From Amycolatopsis oliviviridis (lineage in GTDB: Bacteria > Actinomycetota > Actinomycetes > Mycobacteriales > Pseudonocardiaceae), in the NCBI RefSeq assembly GCF_014654365.1, contig NZ_BNAY01000007.1:186001-250000 (forward strand): a DNA stretch of 64,000 nt. Direction: 5' to 3'. Position 1 is the stretch's first letter; every line of letters begins with the position of its first letter. The position numbers and the translations under genes are program-made. The notes under the pieces were generated by a model. It was given only the letters and a program-made list of their open reading frames with translations. It was not told the origin of the DNA and did no database searches. Positions 57,370 through 64,000 of this stretch are shown piece after piece.

Positions 57370-57981
57370 CTACTGGGTGGTGAACGCGAGTTTGGCGCCG
57401 AGCGCGGCGAAGGAACCGGCGAAGACCCGCCGGGTCCAGGCGAGCACGCGCGGCCGGGAAAGGACGTGGTGGCGCACGCCGGCGGCGAGGACGCCGTACA
57501 CGCTGAACACCACGAACGTCGCCAGCATGAACACCCCGCTCAGCAGCAGCATCCGCGGGACGGAACCGGGTTCGCCCGCCGGGACGAACTGGGGCAGGAA
57601 CGCGAAGAAGAACAGCGTCAGCTTCGGGTTCAGGACGTTGATCAGCACGCCGGAGGTGATCGTCCGCAGCGCCGACGCCGGTTCGGGATCGCCCTCGACG
57701 ACGATCGCCTCCCGGTCCCTCAACGTCGCCCACGCCATGTAGAGCAGGTAGGCCACGCCGAGGTACTTGATGATCTCGAAGGCCACCGCGCTCGCGTGCA
57801 GCAGCGCCGCGAGGCCGGTCACGGCGGCCACCATGTGGGGGACGATCCCGAGGGTGCAGGCGGTCGCGGCGATGATGCTCGCGCGGCGGCCGCGGGCCAG
57901 GCCCGCGGACAAGGTGTAGACCACGCCGGTGCCGGGCGTGGCGACCACGATCAGCGTGGTGATCAGGAAGGCGATGCTCAC
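57370..57981 (-). CDS. LysE/RhtB-family amino acid exporter
   Basis: A 203-residue protein with about six hydrophobic segments. The start SIAFLITTLIVVATPGTGVV carries the PGP-type motif of LysE (here TPGTG), and GVLINVLNPKLTLFFFAFLP carries the NPK motif. These carriers export lysine, homoserine, threonine or related compounds. The GTG at 57981 fits the family start; a GTG at 57990 is also in frame. It ends 11 bp before the B3/B4 start. Confidence 0.88.
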   Translation of the reverse strand: MSIAFLITTLIVVATPGTGVVYTLSAGLARGRRASIIAATACTLGIVPHMVAAVTGLAALLHASAVAFEIIKYLGVAYLLYMAWATLRDREAIVVEGDPEPASALRTITSGVLINVLNPKLTLFFFAFLPQFVPAGEPGSVPRMLLLSGVFMLATFVVFSVYGVLAAGVRHHVLSRPRVLAWTRRVFAGSFAALGAKLAFTTQ

Positions 57982-58010
57982 GCCGTCCACTCTGCGCCCC
58001 GTTTGGTCTG

Positions 58011-58631
58011 ATGGACAGGACCAAAGCCGCGTCACTCCACTGGACCAAAGGCTTGATCGAGGCGGCCGGAGCCCGTCACCGGATGGAGTGGCATGATGCA
58101 CGCTCGCACGTCGACGAGGAAGGCCTTGGTTTGAGCGCGCGCACTTCCCAGGTGGACGACCTCCGGCTGGTGGCACAACCGAACGCGGTGTTGTGCTCCG
58201 AGCTCTTCGTCCGTCTCATCTTGTCGGATTGGTCCTTGCGGCCGTTGCTCGATCAGGCGAAGACCGCCGCCGCCGCTTTGGTGGGCACGCTGGTCGACGC
58301 CGCCGATCCGAAGGAGCCGCCGTTCCTGACGCTGAGATTGCGCCTGCGGTCGGATGTGCTGGTCATCGAGGTCGACCACGAGCTGGACGGGCTTCCCGTG
58401 CCGACCCCCGCGCCCGGCGAGCGGACCGGGGTGGCGCCGAGCGAGACCGGCGGCGTGACCTTCTGGTGCGAGCTGCCGCTGCCCGGTGGCCTGTCCGCCG
58501 GACAGGTCCAGCTGCCGCGGCGGGGCGACCGCCGGACCCTGGTGGACGAACCCGTCTCCGGGGGACCCGTCGGCGCCGATCCCGAAGTCCTGGAACGGCT
58601 TCTGACCCGGCTGAGTGGCTGGTCCGGCTGA
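58011..58631 (+). CDS. Degenerate histidine kinase-like ATPase domain protein
   Basis: A 206-residue protein. Its middle (NAVLCSELFVRLILSDWSLR, LDQAKTAAAALVGTLVDAAD, LTLRLRLRSDVLVIEVDHEL) follows the pattern of actinobacterial RsbW-like anti-sigma ATPases, in which SELVTNAV is the N box. Here that reads AAALVGTLV, so the Asn and the Glu of the N box are lost, and no G1 motif is evident in D-x-G-x-G form. It may have lost ATP binding and act as a partner or decoy. The start is uncertain; ATG at 58011 is chosen. Confidence 0.65.
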   Translation: MDRTKAASLHWTKGLIEAAGARHRMEWHDARSHVDEEGLGLSARTSQVDDLRLVAQPNAVLCSELFVRLILSDWSLRPLLDQAKTAAAALVGTLVDAADPKEPPFLTLRLRLRSDVLVIEVDHELDGLPVPTPAPGERTGVAPSETGGVTFWCELPLPGGLSAGQVQLPRRGDRRTLVDEPVSGGPVGADPEVLERLLTRLSGWSG

Positions 58632-58652
58632 TCTTCGTGAAAGGATCGGGTG

Positions 58653-59537
58653 ATGGCTTCGAAGCGCGTCACCACACCGGTCCTGGAGATCGAGTACGAA
58701 CATGCCGGTGAGGCGGGCGCGCCACCGGTGATCCTGCTCCACGGGTTCCCGTACGACGTGCGGGCCTACGACGAGGCCGCCGCCATCCTCGCGGCCGGTG
58801 GCGCCTCGGTGTACGTGCCGTATCTCCGCGGTTTCGGCGGGACGCGGTTCCTCGACGACGCCGCGCCCCGCTCCGGGCAGCAGGCCGCGCTCGCGCAGGA
58901 TCTGCTCGACTTCATGGACGCGCTGGGGCTGGAGAAGGCCGTCGTCGCCGGATACGACTGGGGTGGCCGCGCGGCGTGCATCGTGGCCGCGCTCCGGCCC
59001 GAGCGCGTGCGCGGGCTGGTCTCGGTGGACGGCTACAACGTCCAGAACCTCGCTTACGCGGGCGAACCGGCACCGCCCGACTGGGAACGAACCTACTGGT
59101 ACCAATATTATTTCCACTCCGAGCGCGGCCGCCGCGGGCTGGCGGAGAACCGCGAAGAACTGTGCGCCCTGTTGTGGCGCACCTGGTCGCCGACCTGGGC
59201 AGGCGCCGACGCGGCGTTCCCGGCCAGCGCTCCCAGCCTCCACAACCCGGACTTCGTCGACGTCGTCATCCACTCGTACCGTCACCGCTTCGGCCTGGCG
59301 GAAGGCGATCCGCGGTACCAGGCACTCGAAGACCTGATCGCGAAAGAACCGGTGATCACGGTGCCGACGGTCGTGCTGGAAAGCGGGGACGACGGCGTCG
59401 GCGGGCCCAGCGCCGAGGACGACCGCGAGTACTTCACGGGCCCGTACGACCACCGGGTCCTGCCGGGAGTCGGCCACAACGTTCCCCAAGAAGCTCCTGA
59501 AGCGTTCGCGGCCGCTGTAGCTTCCCTGCTTGAGTGA
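58653..59537 (+). CDS. Alpha/beta hydrolase, epoxide hydrolase-like
   Basis: A 294-residue alpha/beta hydrolase. VILLHGFPYDVRAYDEAA carries the HGFP oxyanion motif, and VVAGYDWGGRAACIVAAL has an Asp nucleophile (YDWGG), as in epoxide hydrolases and haloalkane dehalogenases rather than Ser esterases. The general acid Asp lies near VLESGDDGVGGPSAEDDREY and the catalytic His in VGHNVPQEAPEAF. Trp and Tyr lid residues (ERTYWYQYYFHSERGRRG) suggest epoxide or haloalkane handling. The ATG at 58653 follows AAAGGATCGGGTG. It starts 21 bp after the preceding gene. Confidence 0.9.
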   Translation: MASKRVTTPVLEIEYEHAGEAGAPPVILLHGFPYDVRAYDEAAAILAAGGASVYVPYLRGFGGTRFLDDAAPRSGQQAALAQDLLDFMDALGLEKAVVAGYDWGGRAACIVAALRPERVRGLVSVDGYNVQNLAYAGEPAPPDWERTYWYQYYFHSERGRRGLAENREELCALLWRTWSPTWAGADAAFPASAPSLHNPDFVDVVIHSYRHRFGLAEGDPRYQALEDLIAKEPVITVPTVVLESGDDGVGGPSAEDDREYFTGPYDHRVLPGVGHNVPQEAPEAFAAAVASLLE

Positions 59538-59562
59538 AACCCTTCCGGCGAAAGGAACGTCC

Positions 59563-59979
59563 GTGACCGACACCCCGCCCGCGCCCCCTGTCCCGCCTGG
59601 GACGTTCCTGCTCGAACTCGTGCCGGTTCCGGTCAGCGACGTCGATCGGGCGAAGGAGTTCTACATCGACCGGCTGGGGTTCCGGCTCGACGTCGACGTC
59701 ACGCCCGCGGGCGGGGTCCGGATCGTCCAGCTCACGCCGCCCGGTTCGGCCTGCTCGATCATGTTGAGCACCGGGCTCGCGACGCTCGACATGCCGGTCG
59801 GGACCTTGCGCGGGCTGCATCTCGTGGTGGCCGACATCGAAGCGGCTCGCGCCGAGCTCATCGCCAGGGGCGCCGAAGTCGGCCCGGTCGAGGACATGGG
59901 TGGCGTCTTCTACGCGGCCTTCAGCGACCCGGACGGCAACACTTGGACACTCCAGCACATGCCGTGGCGCGTGGGGTGA
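59563..59979 (+). CDS. VOC-family (glyoxalase-like) protein
   Basis: A 138-residue vicinal-oxygen-chelate fold protein. FLLELVPVPVSDVDRAKEFY starts the first beta-alpha-beta-beta unit; GVFYAAFSDPDGNTWTLQHM ends the second and carries the Glu-equivalent position as Gln. Members include glyoxalase I, dioxygenases and antibiotic-binding proteins. The GTG at 59563 is chosen with AAAGGAACGTC upstream; an in-frame ATG at 59530 overlaps the previous gene's stop. It follows the hydrolase directly and is likely part of the same transcript. Function unknown. Confidence 0.85.
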   Translation: MTDTPPAPPVPPGTFLLELVPVPVSDVDRAKEFYIDRLGFRLDVDVTPAGGVRIVQLTPPGSACSIMLSTGLATLDMPVGTLRGLHLVVADIEAARAELIARGAEVGPVEDMGGVFYAAFSDPDGNTWTLQHMPWRVG

Positions 59980-60077
59980 GGGCGATCACCCGTCCGTGCG
60001 CGTGACGAATCCTGATCTTCGGTTGTCCTTCCCGTGTACGGCGCACGATCCGCGCGCCACGGACGGAGGAGGACCCG

Positions 60078-60284
60078 ATGTCGTTGGGCGACAAGATCAG
60101 CAACAAGGCCGAAGAGCTCGGCGGTAAGGCCAAGGAGGCCGCCGGCGACGCCACCGGCAACGAGGAACTGCGCGCGGAAGGCCAGACGGACCAGGCGAAG
60201 GCCGGTCTCAAGGGCGCCGTCGAGAACGTGAAGGACGCCGTCGGCGACGCGGCCGACAAGATCCGCGAAACCTTCAAGAAGTAG
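60078..60284 (+). CDS. CsbD-family stress protein
   Basis: A 68-residue hydrophilic helical protein. SLGDKISNKAEELGGKAKEA and GDATGNEELRAEGQTDQAKA are the CsbD hallmark, with the remaining part continuing the Lys/Glu/Asp-rich amphipathic pattern. CsbD proteins are induced by general stress through SigB-like factors in Bacillus, and their function is unknown. The ATG follows GGAGGAGGACCCG. A strong hairpin follows 11 bp after the stop. Confidence 0.9.
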   Translation: MSLGDKISNKAEELGGKAKEAAGDATGNEELRAEGQTDQAKAGLKGAVENVKDAVGDAADKIRETFKK

Positions 60285-60294
60285 CGGCTCGTTC

Positions 60295-60328
60295 CGGGCC
60301 GGGGCAGCGGTTTCCGTGCCCCGGCCCG
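60295..60328. terminator. Hairpin between csbD and P450 genes
   Basis: Perfect 12-bp arms CGGGCCGGGGCA (60295-60306) and TGCCCCGGCCCG (60317-60328) with a 10-nt loop, between convergent genes. Confidence 0.75.
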
Positions 60329-60345
60329 TCCTTCACTCGCGCGGG

Positions 60346-61458
60346 TCAGCCGTGCAGGAGTACCGGCAGGCTCGTGAGCCGCGTGCCCCGGATGCCGCCG
60401 AGGAACGTCTGCCGGAGTCCGGCATAAGGCACGGCGAGCCGGGCTTTCGGGAAGTCCGTGCGCAGAATCGTCGCGGCCGCCCGAAGTTCGAGCTGCGCGA
60501 GCTGGGCACCGACGCAGAAATGCGGGCCCGCGCCGAAAGCCAGATCCGGGCCGGGCCGCCGGCCTGGATCGGTGTTGATGCCCTGGATGTCGACGAGCAC
60601 GGGCGCCCGGGCGGGGAGCCGGGCCCCGGCCAAGTCGAGCTCCTCGGTGGTGAACCGCCAGAGCGTGAACGGCGCGGGCGGATGGTCCCGGAGGGTTTCG
60701 CGGACGAGGTCGTCCTCGGATGCCTTGTCCCCATTGAGAAGTCGCGCGACCAGGAAGCCGATCGAGGCGTCGGTGGTCAGCTGCCCGGCGAAGATCAACC
60801 CGAACAGGTGATACCTCAGGTCGTCTTCGGTCGTCCCGGGCGGGACACGGTCGCGTAGTTCCGCCGCGAGCCCGTGCCGGTCCGGAGTCAGGCCCGCCGC
60901 CGCGAGACCCGCGATCGCGGCGATGGCCTTCCCCTGTGCGTCCGGTTCCGGACCGGACATGCGGCGGCAGGCGTCGGCGGCGGCGTCCACGAGGTCGAGC
61001 GGGATGCCGAGCAGGTCGAGCAGCACCATCAGCGGGAACCGGGTGGAGAACCCGTCCATCAGGTCTACGGGTTCCTCGCCCAGATCCATGAGCAGTTCGC
61101 GGGCGATCTCATGGATCCGGCCGGATTGCGCCTGGATCCGCTTGGCGCTCAGCAGCGGGGCGTGCGCCCGCCTCAGATTCGCGTGATCGGGGCCGTCCAG
61201 CGTGGTCAAGGACGGCTGTTCCGCCGCGGTCTGTTCCAGCCCGGCGCGGTCCCAGCTTTCGGGAGCCAGCGCGGGATCTTTGGCGATGCGGGGGTCGGCC
61301 AGGACCTCGCGGGCCAGCTCCTCGTCGGTCACGATCCACGCGCTTCCGCCGGCCGGGGCGGCCACTTCGACGAGGGGACCGGCGGCTCTCAGCGCGGGGC
61401 GGACGGGGTCGGGCTCGGTGATGCCGCGCGTCGTCGCGGCGAAGGGATCGGGGAGCAC
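60346..61458 (-). CDS. Cytochrome P450
   Basis: A 370-residue class I bacterial P450, at the short end of the family. The haem loop is FGAGPHFCVGAQLA with Cys315 as ligand. The I-helix oxygen-activation motif is FAGQLTTDASIGF, and the ExxR motif is ETLRDHPPAPF. These enzymes hydroxylate small molecules with electrons from ferredoxin; no ferredoxin lies alongside. I chose the GTG at 61458, which has GAAGGAG 6 nt upstream; longer frames would start inside the ribosome binding site region. The divergent MarR regulator and the palindromic promoter region imply a ligand-inducible role. Confidence 0.9.
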   Translation of the reverse strand: MLPDPFAATTRGITEPDPVRPALRAAGPLVEVAAPAGGSAWIVTDEELAREVLADPRIAKDPALAPESWDRAGLEQTAAEQPSLTTLDGPDHANLRRAHAPLLSAKRIQAQSGRIHEIARELLMDLGEEPVDLMDGFSTRFPLMVLLDLLGIPLDLVDAAADACRRMSGPEPDAQGKAIAAIAGLAAAGLTPDRHGLAAELRDRVPPGTTEDDLRYHLFGLIFAGQLTTDASIGFLVARLLNGDKASEDDLVRETLRDHPPAPFTLWRFTTEELDLAGARLPARAPVLVDIQGINTDPGRRPGPDLAFGAGPHFCVGAQLAQLELRAAATILRTDFPKARLAVPYAGLRQTFLGGIRGTRLTSLPVLLHG

Positions 61459-61466
61459 TACAACTC

Positions 61467-61522
61467 CTTCATGAGAAAGTAGCTTCATGATGAAGGTATA
61501 TTTGCGGCCGGTAAGTTGTCAA
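61467..61522 (-). promoter_or_regulatory. P450 promoter with MarR operator
   Basis: On the minus strand TTGACA (61522-61517), a 16-bp spacer and TATACC (61500-61495) form a good promoter. CTTCATGATGAAG (61483-61495), a perfect 6+1+6 palindrome, overlaps the -10, and a half-copy CTTCATGAG lies at 61468-61476. Binding by the divergent MarR protein would block this promoter and, at longer range, its own. Confidence 0.75.
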
Positions 61523-61544
61523 AGCACGGATCCGAGGAGGGGTG

Positions 61545-62012
61545 ATGGAGGACGACGTCGTGGCGCGGACCACGTCGCTGCTGGACGGCCTCCGCGGCTT
61601 CGGGGCGAACTACACCGAGTTCACCAGGCGTTTCGCGAACTGGCTCGGCCTGCACTCCACCGACGCCGCCGCGCTCGTGGAGATCCTCTACGCCGAAGAC
61701 ACCGGCTCGCCGCTATCCCCGGCACGGCTCGGCGAACGCATTTCGCTGACCTCCGGCGCGACCACGAACCTGCTCAACCGGTTGGAGAACCTCGGCTACG
61801 TCGTGCGGACCCGCGAGAGCGCTGACCGGCGGAAAGTGACCCTGCGCAGCGGTCCTGACATCCAGGGGCCCGCGCGGGAGTTCTTCGGCCCGTTCAGCGC
61901 GGGGCTCGCGGGGCTGGTCGCGAAGTATCCGGCCGAGGAGATCGACCGGATCGAGGCCTTCCTGCGGGATCTGCGGTCCACAATGGACACCGTGCTCGAC
62001 GAACAAGGGTGA
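61545..62012 (+). CDS. MarR-family transcriptional regulator
   Basis: A 155-residue winged-helix regulator. The DNA-binding core is SPARLGERISLTSGATTNLL then NRLENLGYVVRTRESADRRK, with the wing in the last part, exactly the MarR pattern. Helices at both ends form the dimer. It is divergent from the P450 gene; the palindrome in between is the probable binding site. The ATG at 61545 follows AGGAGGGGTG; a GTG at 61542 is also possible. MarR proteins usually respond to phenolic or lipophilic ligands, which would match a P450 substrate. Confidence 0.92.
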   Translation: MEDDVVARTTSLLDGLRGFGANYTEFTRRFANWLGLHSTDAAALVEILYAEDTGSPLSPARLGERISLTSGATTNLLNRLENLGYVVRTRESADRRKVTLRSGPDIQGPAREFFGPFSAGLAGLVAKYPAEEIDRIEAFLRDLRSTMDTVLDEQG

Positions 62013-62020
62013 GACGCGGA

Positions 62021-62048
62021 CCAGTCCGATCCGCTCCCGGCACCGAAT
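62021..62048 (+). promoter_or_regulatory. Candidate SigK-type promoter
   Basis: CCAGTCC (62021-62027), a 16-bp spacer and CGAAT (62044-62048) resemble the CCATCC/CGAAT type elements described for SigK targets. It lies 59 bp upstream of sigK, as expected for autoregulation. The match is only approximate. Confidence 0.35.
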
Positions 62049-62106
62049 CCCTCCCAGACGCCTAGGAACCGCGTAGCCGGGCGTCGGGTGAGGTGGAGGC
62101 AGCTTG

Positions 62107-62703
62107 ATGGTCGAGGGTGTGCGGACGAGTCCGCGCGGAAGCGGTGGCATCGGCACGGGGTCCGCCGAGGCGAGCCTGATGCAACGAGTCGCGGCCGGTG
62201 ACGAACAGGCGTTCGCCGACCTGTACGACGTCGTGGCAGGACCGGTCTGGGGAGTGGTGAACAGGGTCGTTCGCAACGGCACGTTCGCCGAGGAGGTGAC
62301 CCAGGAAGTCCTGGTGGAGGTGTGGCGGACGGCGGCGCGGTTCAAACCGGGCAAGGGGAGCACGCTGGCCTGGGTGCTCACCATCGCGCACCGGCGGGCC
62401 GTGGACCGGGTGCGTTCGCATCAGGCCGCGCTCGACCGGGACGACCGCGCGGGCAGGCTCGACTTCCGTCGCCCGTTCGACGAGGTCGCCGAATCGACGA
62501 TCACCAACCTGGAACAGCAGCGCGTGCGCCAGTGCCTGTCCGCGCTGACCGACCTGCAACGGGAATCGGTGGTGCTGGCCTATTACAACGGCTACACCTA
62601 CCCGGAAGTCGCGGAAGTGCTGAAGACCGCGCCCGGCACGGTGAAGACCCGCATCCGCGACGGCCTGATCCGGCTGCGTGACTGCTTGGGGGTGGGGCAA
62701 TGA
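62107..62703 (+). CDS. sigK: ECF sigma factor SigK
   Basis: A 198-residue ECF sigma factor. Region 2 holds LMQRVAAGDEQAFADLYDVV and GTFAEEVTQEVLVEVWRTAA, with STLAWVLTIAHRRAVDRVRS; region 4 holds LTDLQRESVVLAYYNGYTYP and TAPGTVKTRIRDGLIRLRDC. Its partner RskA follows with an ATGA overlap, the standard sigK-rskA arrangement. In mycobacteria SigK controls the mpt70/mpt83 genes and is released when RskA is cleaved after a redox signal. The ATG at 62107 follows GTGGAGGCAGCTTG. Confidence 0.93.
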   Translation: MVEGVRTSPRGSGGIGTGSAEASLMQRVAAGDEQAFADLYDVVAGPVWGVVNRVVRNGTFAEEVTQEVLVEVWRTAARFKPGKGSTLAWVLTIAHRRAVDRVRSHQAALDRDDRAGRLDFRRPFDEVAESTITNLEQQRVRQCLSALTDLQRESVVLAYYNGYTYPEVAEVLKTAPGTVKTRIRDGLIRLRDCLGVGQ

Positions 62704-63422
62704 CCGCGGAACTGCACACATTGACCGGGGCTTACGCCCTGAACGCCGTCCCTGAGGAAGAGGCCGAGGCGTTCAAGAAGCATCTGCGCGGCTGCCCCGC
62801 GTGCGCCCAGGAGGTCCAGGAGCTGCAGGAGACCGCGGCGCGGCTGGGGACGGCGCTCGCCGCCGTTCCGCCGCCGAGGCTGCGGGAAGCGACGCTCACG
62901 CAGGTCGCCCAGACCCGCCAGTGGCCCCCGCTGGTCGCGGCCGTCCGGCGAACCCGGCCGGCGAAGAAGCCACCTCTGCGGATCGTCTTGTGGGGTGCCG
63001 GGGCGGCCGCCGCAGCGGCGCTGGTGTTCGGCCTGGTCACCGCGAACACCGAACTGGGGACCGACCCGGCGCAGCAGCAACTCGCCTCGGTGAATTCAGT
63101 GCTCACCGCACCCGACGCCTCGACGGCCAAGGGCGCCAAGCCCGGGACGACCACGGTCGTGACCTCGCGGAGCCAGGGCAAGATCGTCGTGATGGCGGGT
63201 GAGCTGCCGCCGTTGGCGCCCGGCAAGGCGTATCAGGTCTGGCTCATCGGAAAGAGCGGCGTCCATTCCGCCGGGCTGCTGGCCGACGACGGTCCACATC
63301 GGACTCGCCCGGTCCTCGCGGACCTGCCGGGCGGGATCGACCGGATCGGCATCACCGCTGAACCCGCCGGGGGCTCACCCGCCCCCACCGTCCCGGCGGT
63401 CGTCATGGTGAATCTCGCCTAG
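62700..63422 (+). CDS. rskA: Anti-sigma K factor RskA
   Basis: A 240-residue single-pass protein. The cytoplasmic N-terminus (AYALNAVPEEEAEAFKKHLR) has the ZAS-type HLRGCPACAQEV site. A membrane helix (IVLWGAGAAAAAALVFGLVT) lies around residue 100, and the extracytoplasmic domain contains GKIVVMAGELPPLAPGKAYQ and WLIGKSGVHSAGLLADDG, the RskA domain fold. It holds SigK inactive until proteolysed. The start overlaps the sigK stop by 4 bp. The final codons share a CTAG with the convergent dehydrogenase stop. Confidence 0.93.
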   Translation: MTAELHTLTGAYALNAVPEEEAEAFKKHLRGCPACAQEVQELQETAARLGTALAAVPPPRLREATLTQVAQTRQWPPLVAAVRRTRPAKKPPLRIVLWGAGAAAAAALVFGLVTANTELGTDPAQQQLASVNSVLTAPDASTAKGAKPGTTTVVTSRSQGKIVVMAGELPPLAPGKAYQVWLIGKSGVHSAGLLADDGPHRTRPVLADLPGGIDRIGITAEPAGGSPAPTVPAVVMVNLA

Positions 63423-64000
63423 GACACGGACCAGATACTGGTCAGCCGCTCGCAGGATTGCCAGAGTTCCTGGCGCTGCGCGGCGGTTTCCCGGGTCTTG
63501 CCGAGGTAATGCGTCGGCCGCTGGACGCGGTCGTGCCAGAACATCCCGTTGTACCGGGCGGGTTCCTCGGCCGCGGCGAGCCAGACGAAGGTGTCGGCGC
63601 CCTGCTCGGCGTTCCGCAGGATCGGCCGGGTCAGTTTCTGGAACGTCGGCAAGGAGGTCGCGACCCCGGGGGTGTCGGCCCAGCCGGGGTGGGCGCTGTG
63701 CACGGTGATCCCCGAGCCGTCCAGCTCGTCCGCCCAGAGCTCGGCGAGCACCACCTGCATGCGTTTGGTGCGCGCGTAGCCGGCGGCGGGCTTGTACTCG
63801 CCCTGGTGGTACTGGAGGTCGTCGGTGCGCAGCGGCTGGCTGTACATGCCGCCGGAGCTGACCCAGATCACCCGCGCCCCGTCGGCGAATTTCGGCCGGA
63901 GCGACGCGGTGAGCAGATGTGGTCCGAGCACGTGTGTCGCCAGCATGACCTCGTTGCCCTCGGCCGTTTCCGAACGCTCGGCGGGCATCACGCCGGCGTT
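63419..64000 (-). CDS. Short-chain dehydrogenase/reductase, N-terminus outside window
   Basis: The visible 193 codons are the C-terminal two-thirds of an SDR. The NNAG-type motif is at the right edge (NAGVMPAER), followed by NEVMLATHVLGPHLLTASLR, RVIWVSSGGMYSQPLR with the catalytic Ser and YARTKRMQVVLAEL with Tyr-x3-Lys. The end (RYNGMFWHDRVQRPTHYLGK, and TAAQRQELWQSCERLTS) is typical of the RDH/DHRS-12-like group. The gene continues past base 64000 toward its start. It is convergent with rskA, sharing a CTAG. The substrate is unknown. Confidence 0.9.
   Translation of the reverse strand, partial: NAGVMPAERSETAEGNEVMLATHVLGPHLLTASLRPKFADGARVIWVSSGGMYSQPLRTDDLQYHQGEYKPAAGYARTKRMQVVLAELWADELDGSGITVHSAHPGWADTPGVATSLPTFQKLTRPILRNAEQGADTFVWLAAAEEPARYNGMFWHDRVQRPTHYLGKTRETAAQRQELWQSCERLTSIWSVS

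Noticed and set aside
1..64000. rRNA or tRNA genes
   Set aside because: I looked for conserved rRNA segments and tRNA-like cloverleaf ends with TTCGAxTC arms in the gaps and saw none I could support.

Overview
The window is very GC-rich chromosomal DNA with closely packed genes, GTG as well as ATG starts and purine-rich ribosome binding sites. The gene content is that of a filamentous actinomycete: an F420-dependent oxidoreductase, SigK/RskA and SigC-like ECF sigma factors, a bacterial Ku protein, a SARP/AfsR regulator, DinB and MT0933-antitoxin family proteins, WYL and PucR regulators and many TetR/MarR/ROK regulators. I infer a member of the Pseudonocardiaceae, most likely Amycolatopsis; this rests on gene content and style, not on a marker gene. 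I see no rRNA, tRNA, CRISPR array, insertion sequence or replication origin.

Layout. 1-8 kb: end of an RluA-type pseudouridine synthase, a proline-rich wHTH protein, a giant tandem-duplicated DUF885 metallopeptidase, an F420 oxidoreductase and a Ppx/GppA phosphatase. 8-15 kb: a GH65 glycoside phosphorylase coupled to a beta-phosphoglucomutase, a TetR/thioesterase pair with twin operators, GAF and SnoaL proteins and a ROK repressor. 15-22 kb: a divergent anti-sigma/ECF sigma pair, a Tat-exported two-subunit molybdenum hydroxylase, a PucR regulator, an aldo-keto reductase and an MFS exporter. 22.9-24 kb: a small islet of two orphan genes bracketed by a 32-bp direct repeat. 24-31 kb: methyltransferase, aldo-keto reductase, a WYL regulator divergent from a DHA2 exporter, and a MoxR/VWA pair. 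31-42.7 kb: lytic transglycosylase, a variant adenosine deaminase, RecQ, ArsR/DinB, a frameshifted gene, TetR, cupin, polyprenyl synthase and a short SSB. 42.7-50 kb: a MocR regulator divergent from an MFS transporter, NUDIX, epoxide hydrolase, an AlkZ-like HTH_42 protein and a DUF6153/DUF305/MerR/methyltransferase group suggestive of metal handling. 50.3-55 kb: a compact candidate peptide natural-product locus with a SARP/NB-ARC/TPR regulator, an unannotated 40-residue acidic peptide, a SagB-type dehydrogenase and a small orphan protein, all on the minus strand. 55-64 kb: YggT, Ku, B3/B4 protein, LysE exporter, hydrolases, CsbD, a P450/MarR divergent pair, sigK-rskA and a truncated short-chain dehydrogenase.

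How the genes work together. Much of the window consists of small self-contained regulator plus target pairs facing each other across operator-bearing gaps: TetR/thioesterase, WYL/MFS, MocR/MFS, MarR/P450, MerR/methyltransferase, ArsR/DinB. Many convergent pairs overlap by a few bases and share strong hairpin terminators. Three of these hairpins belong to one dispersed sequence family. The locus most worth following up is the SARP-peptide-SagB cluster at 50.4-55.0 kb.
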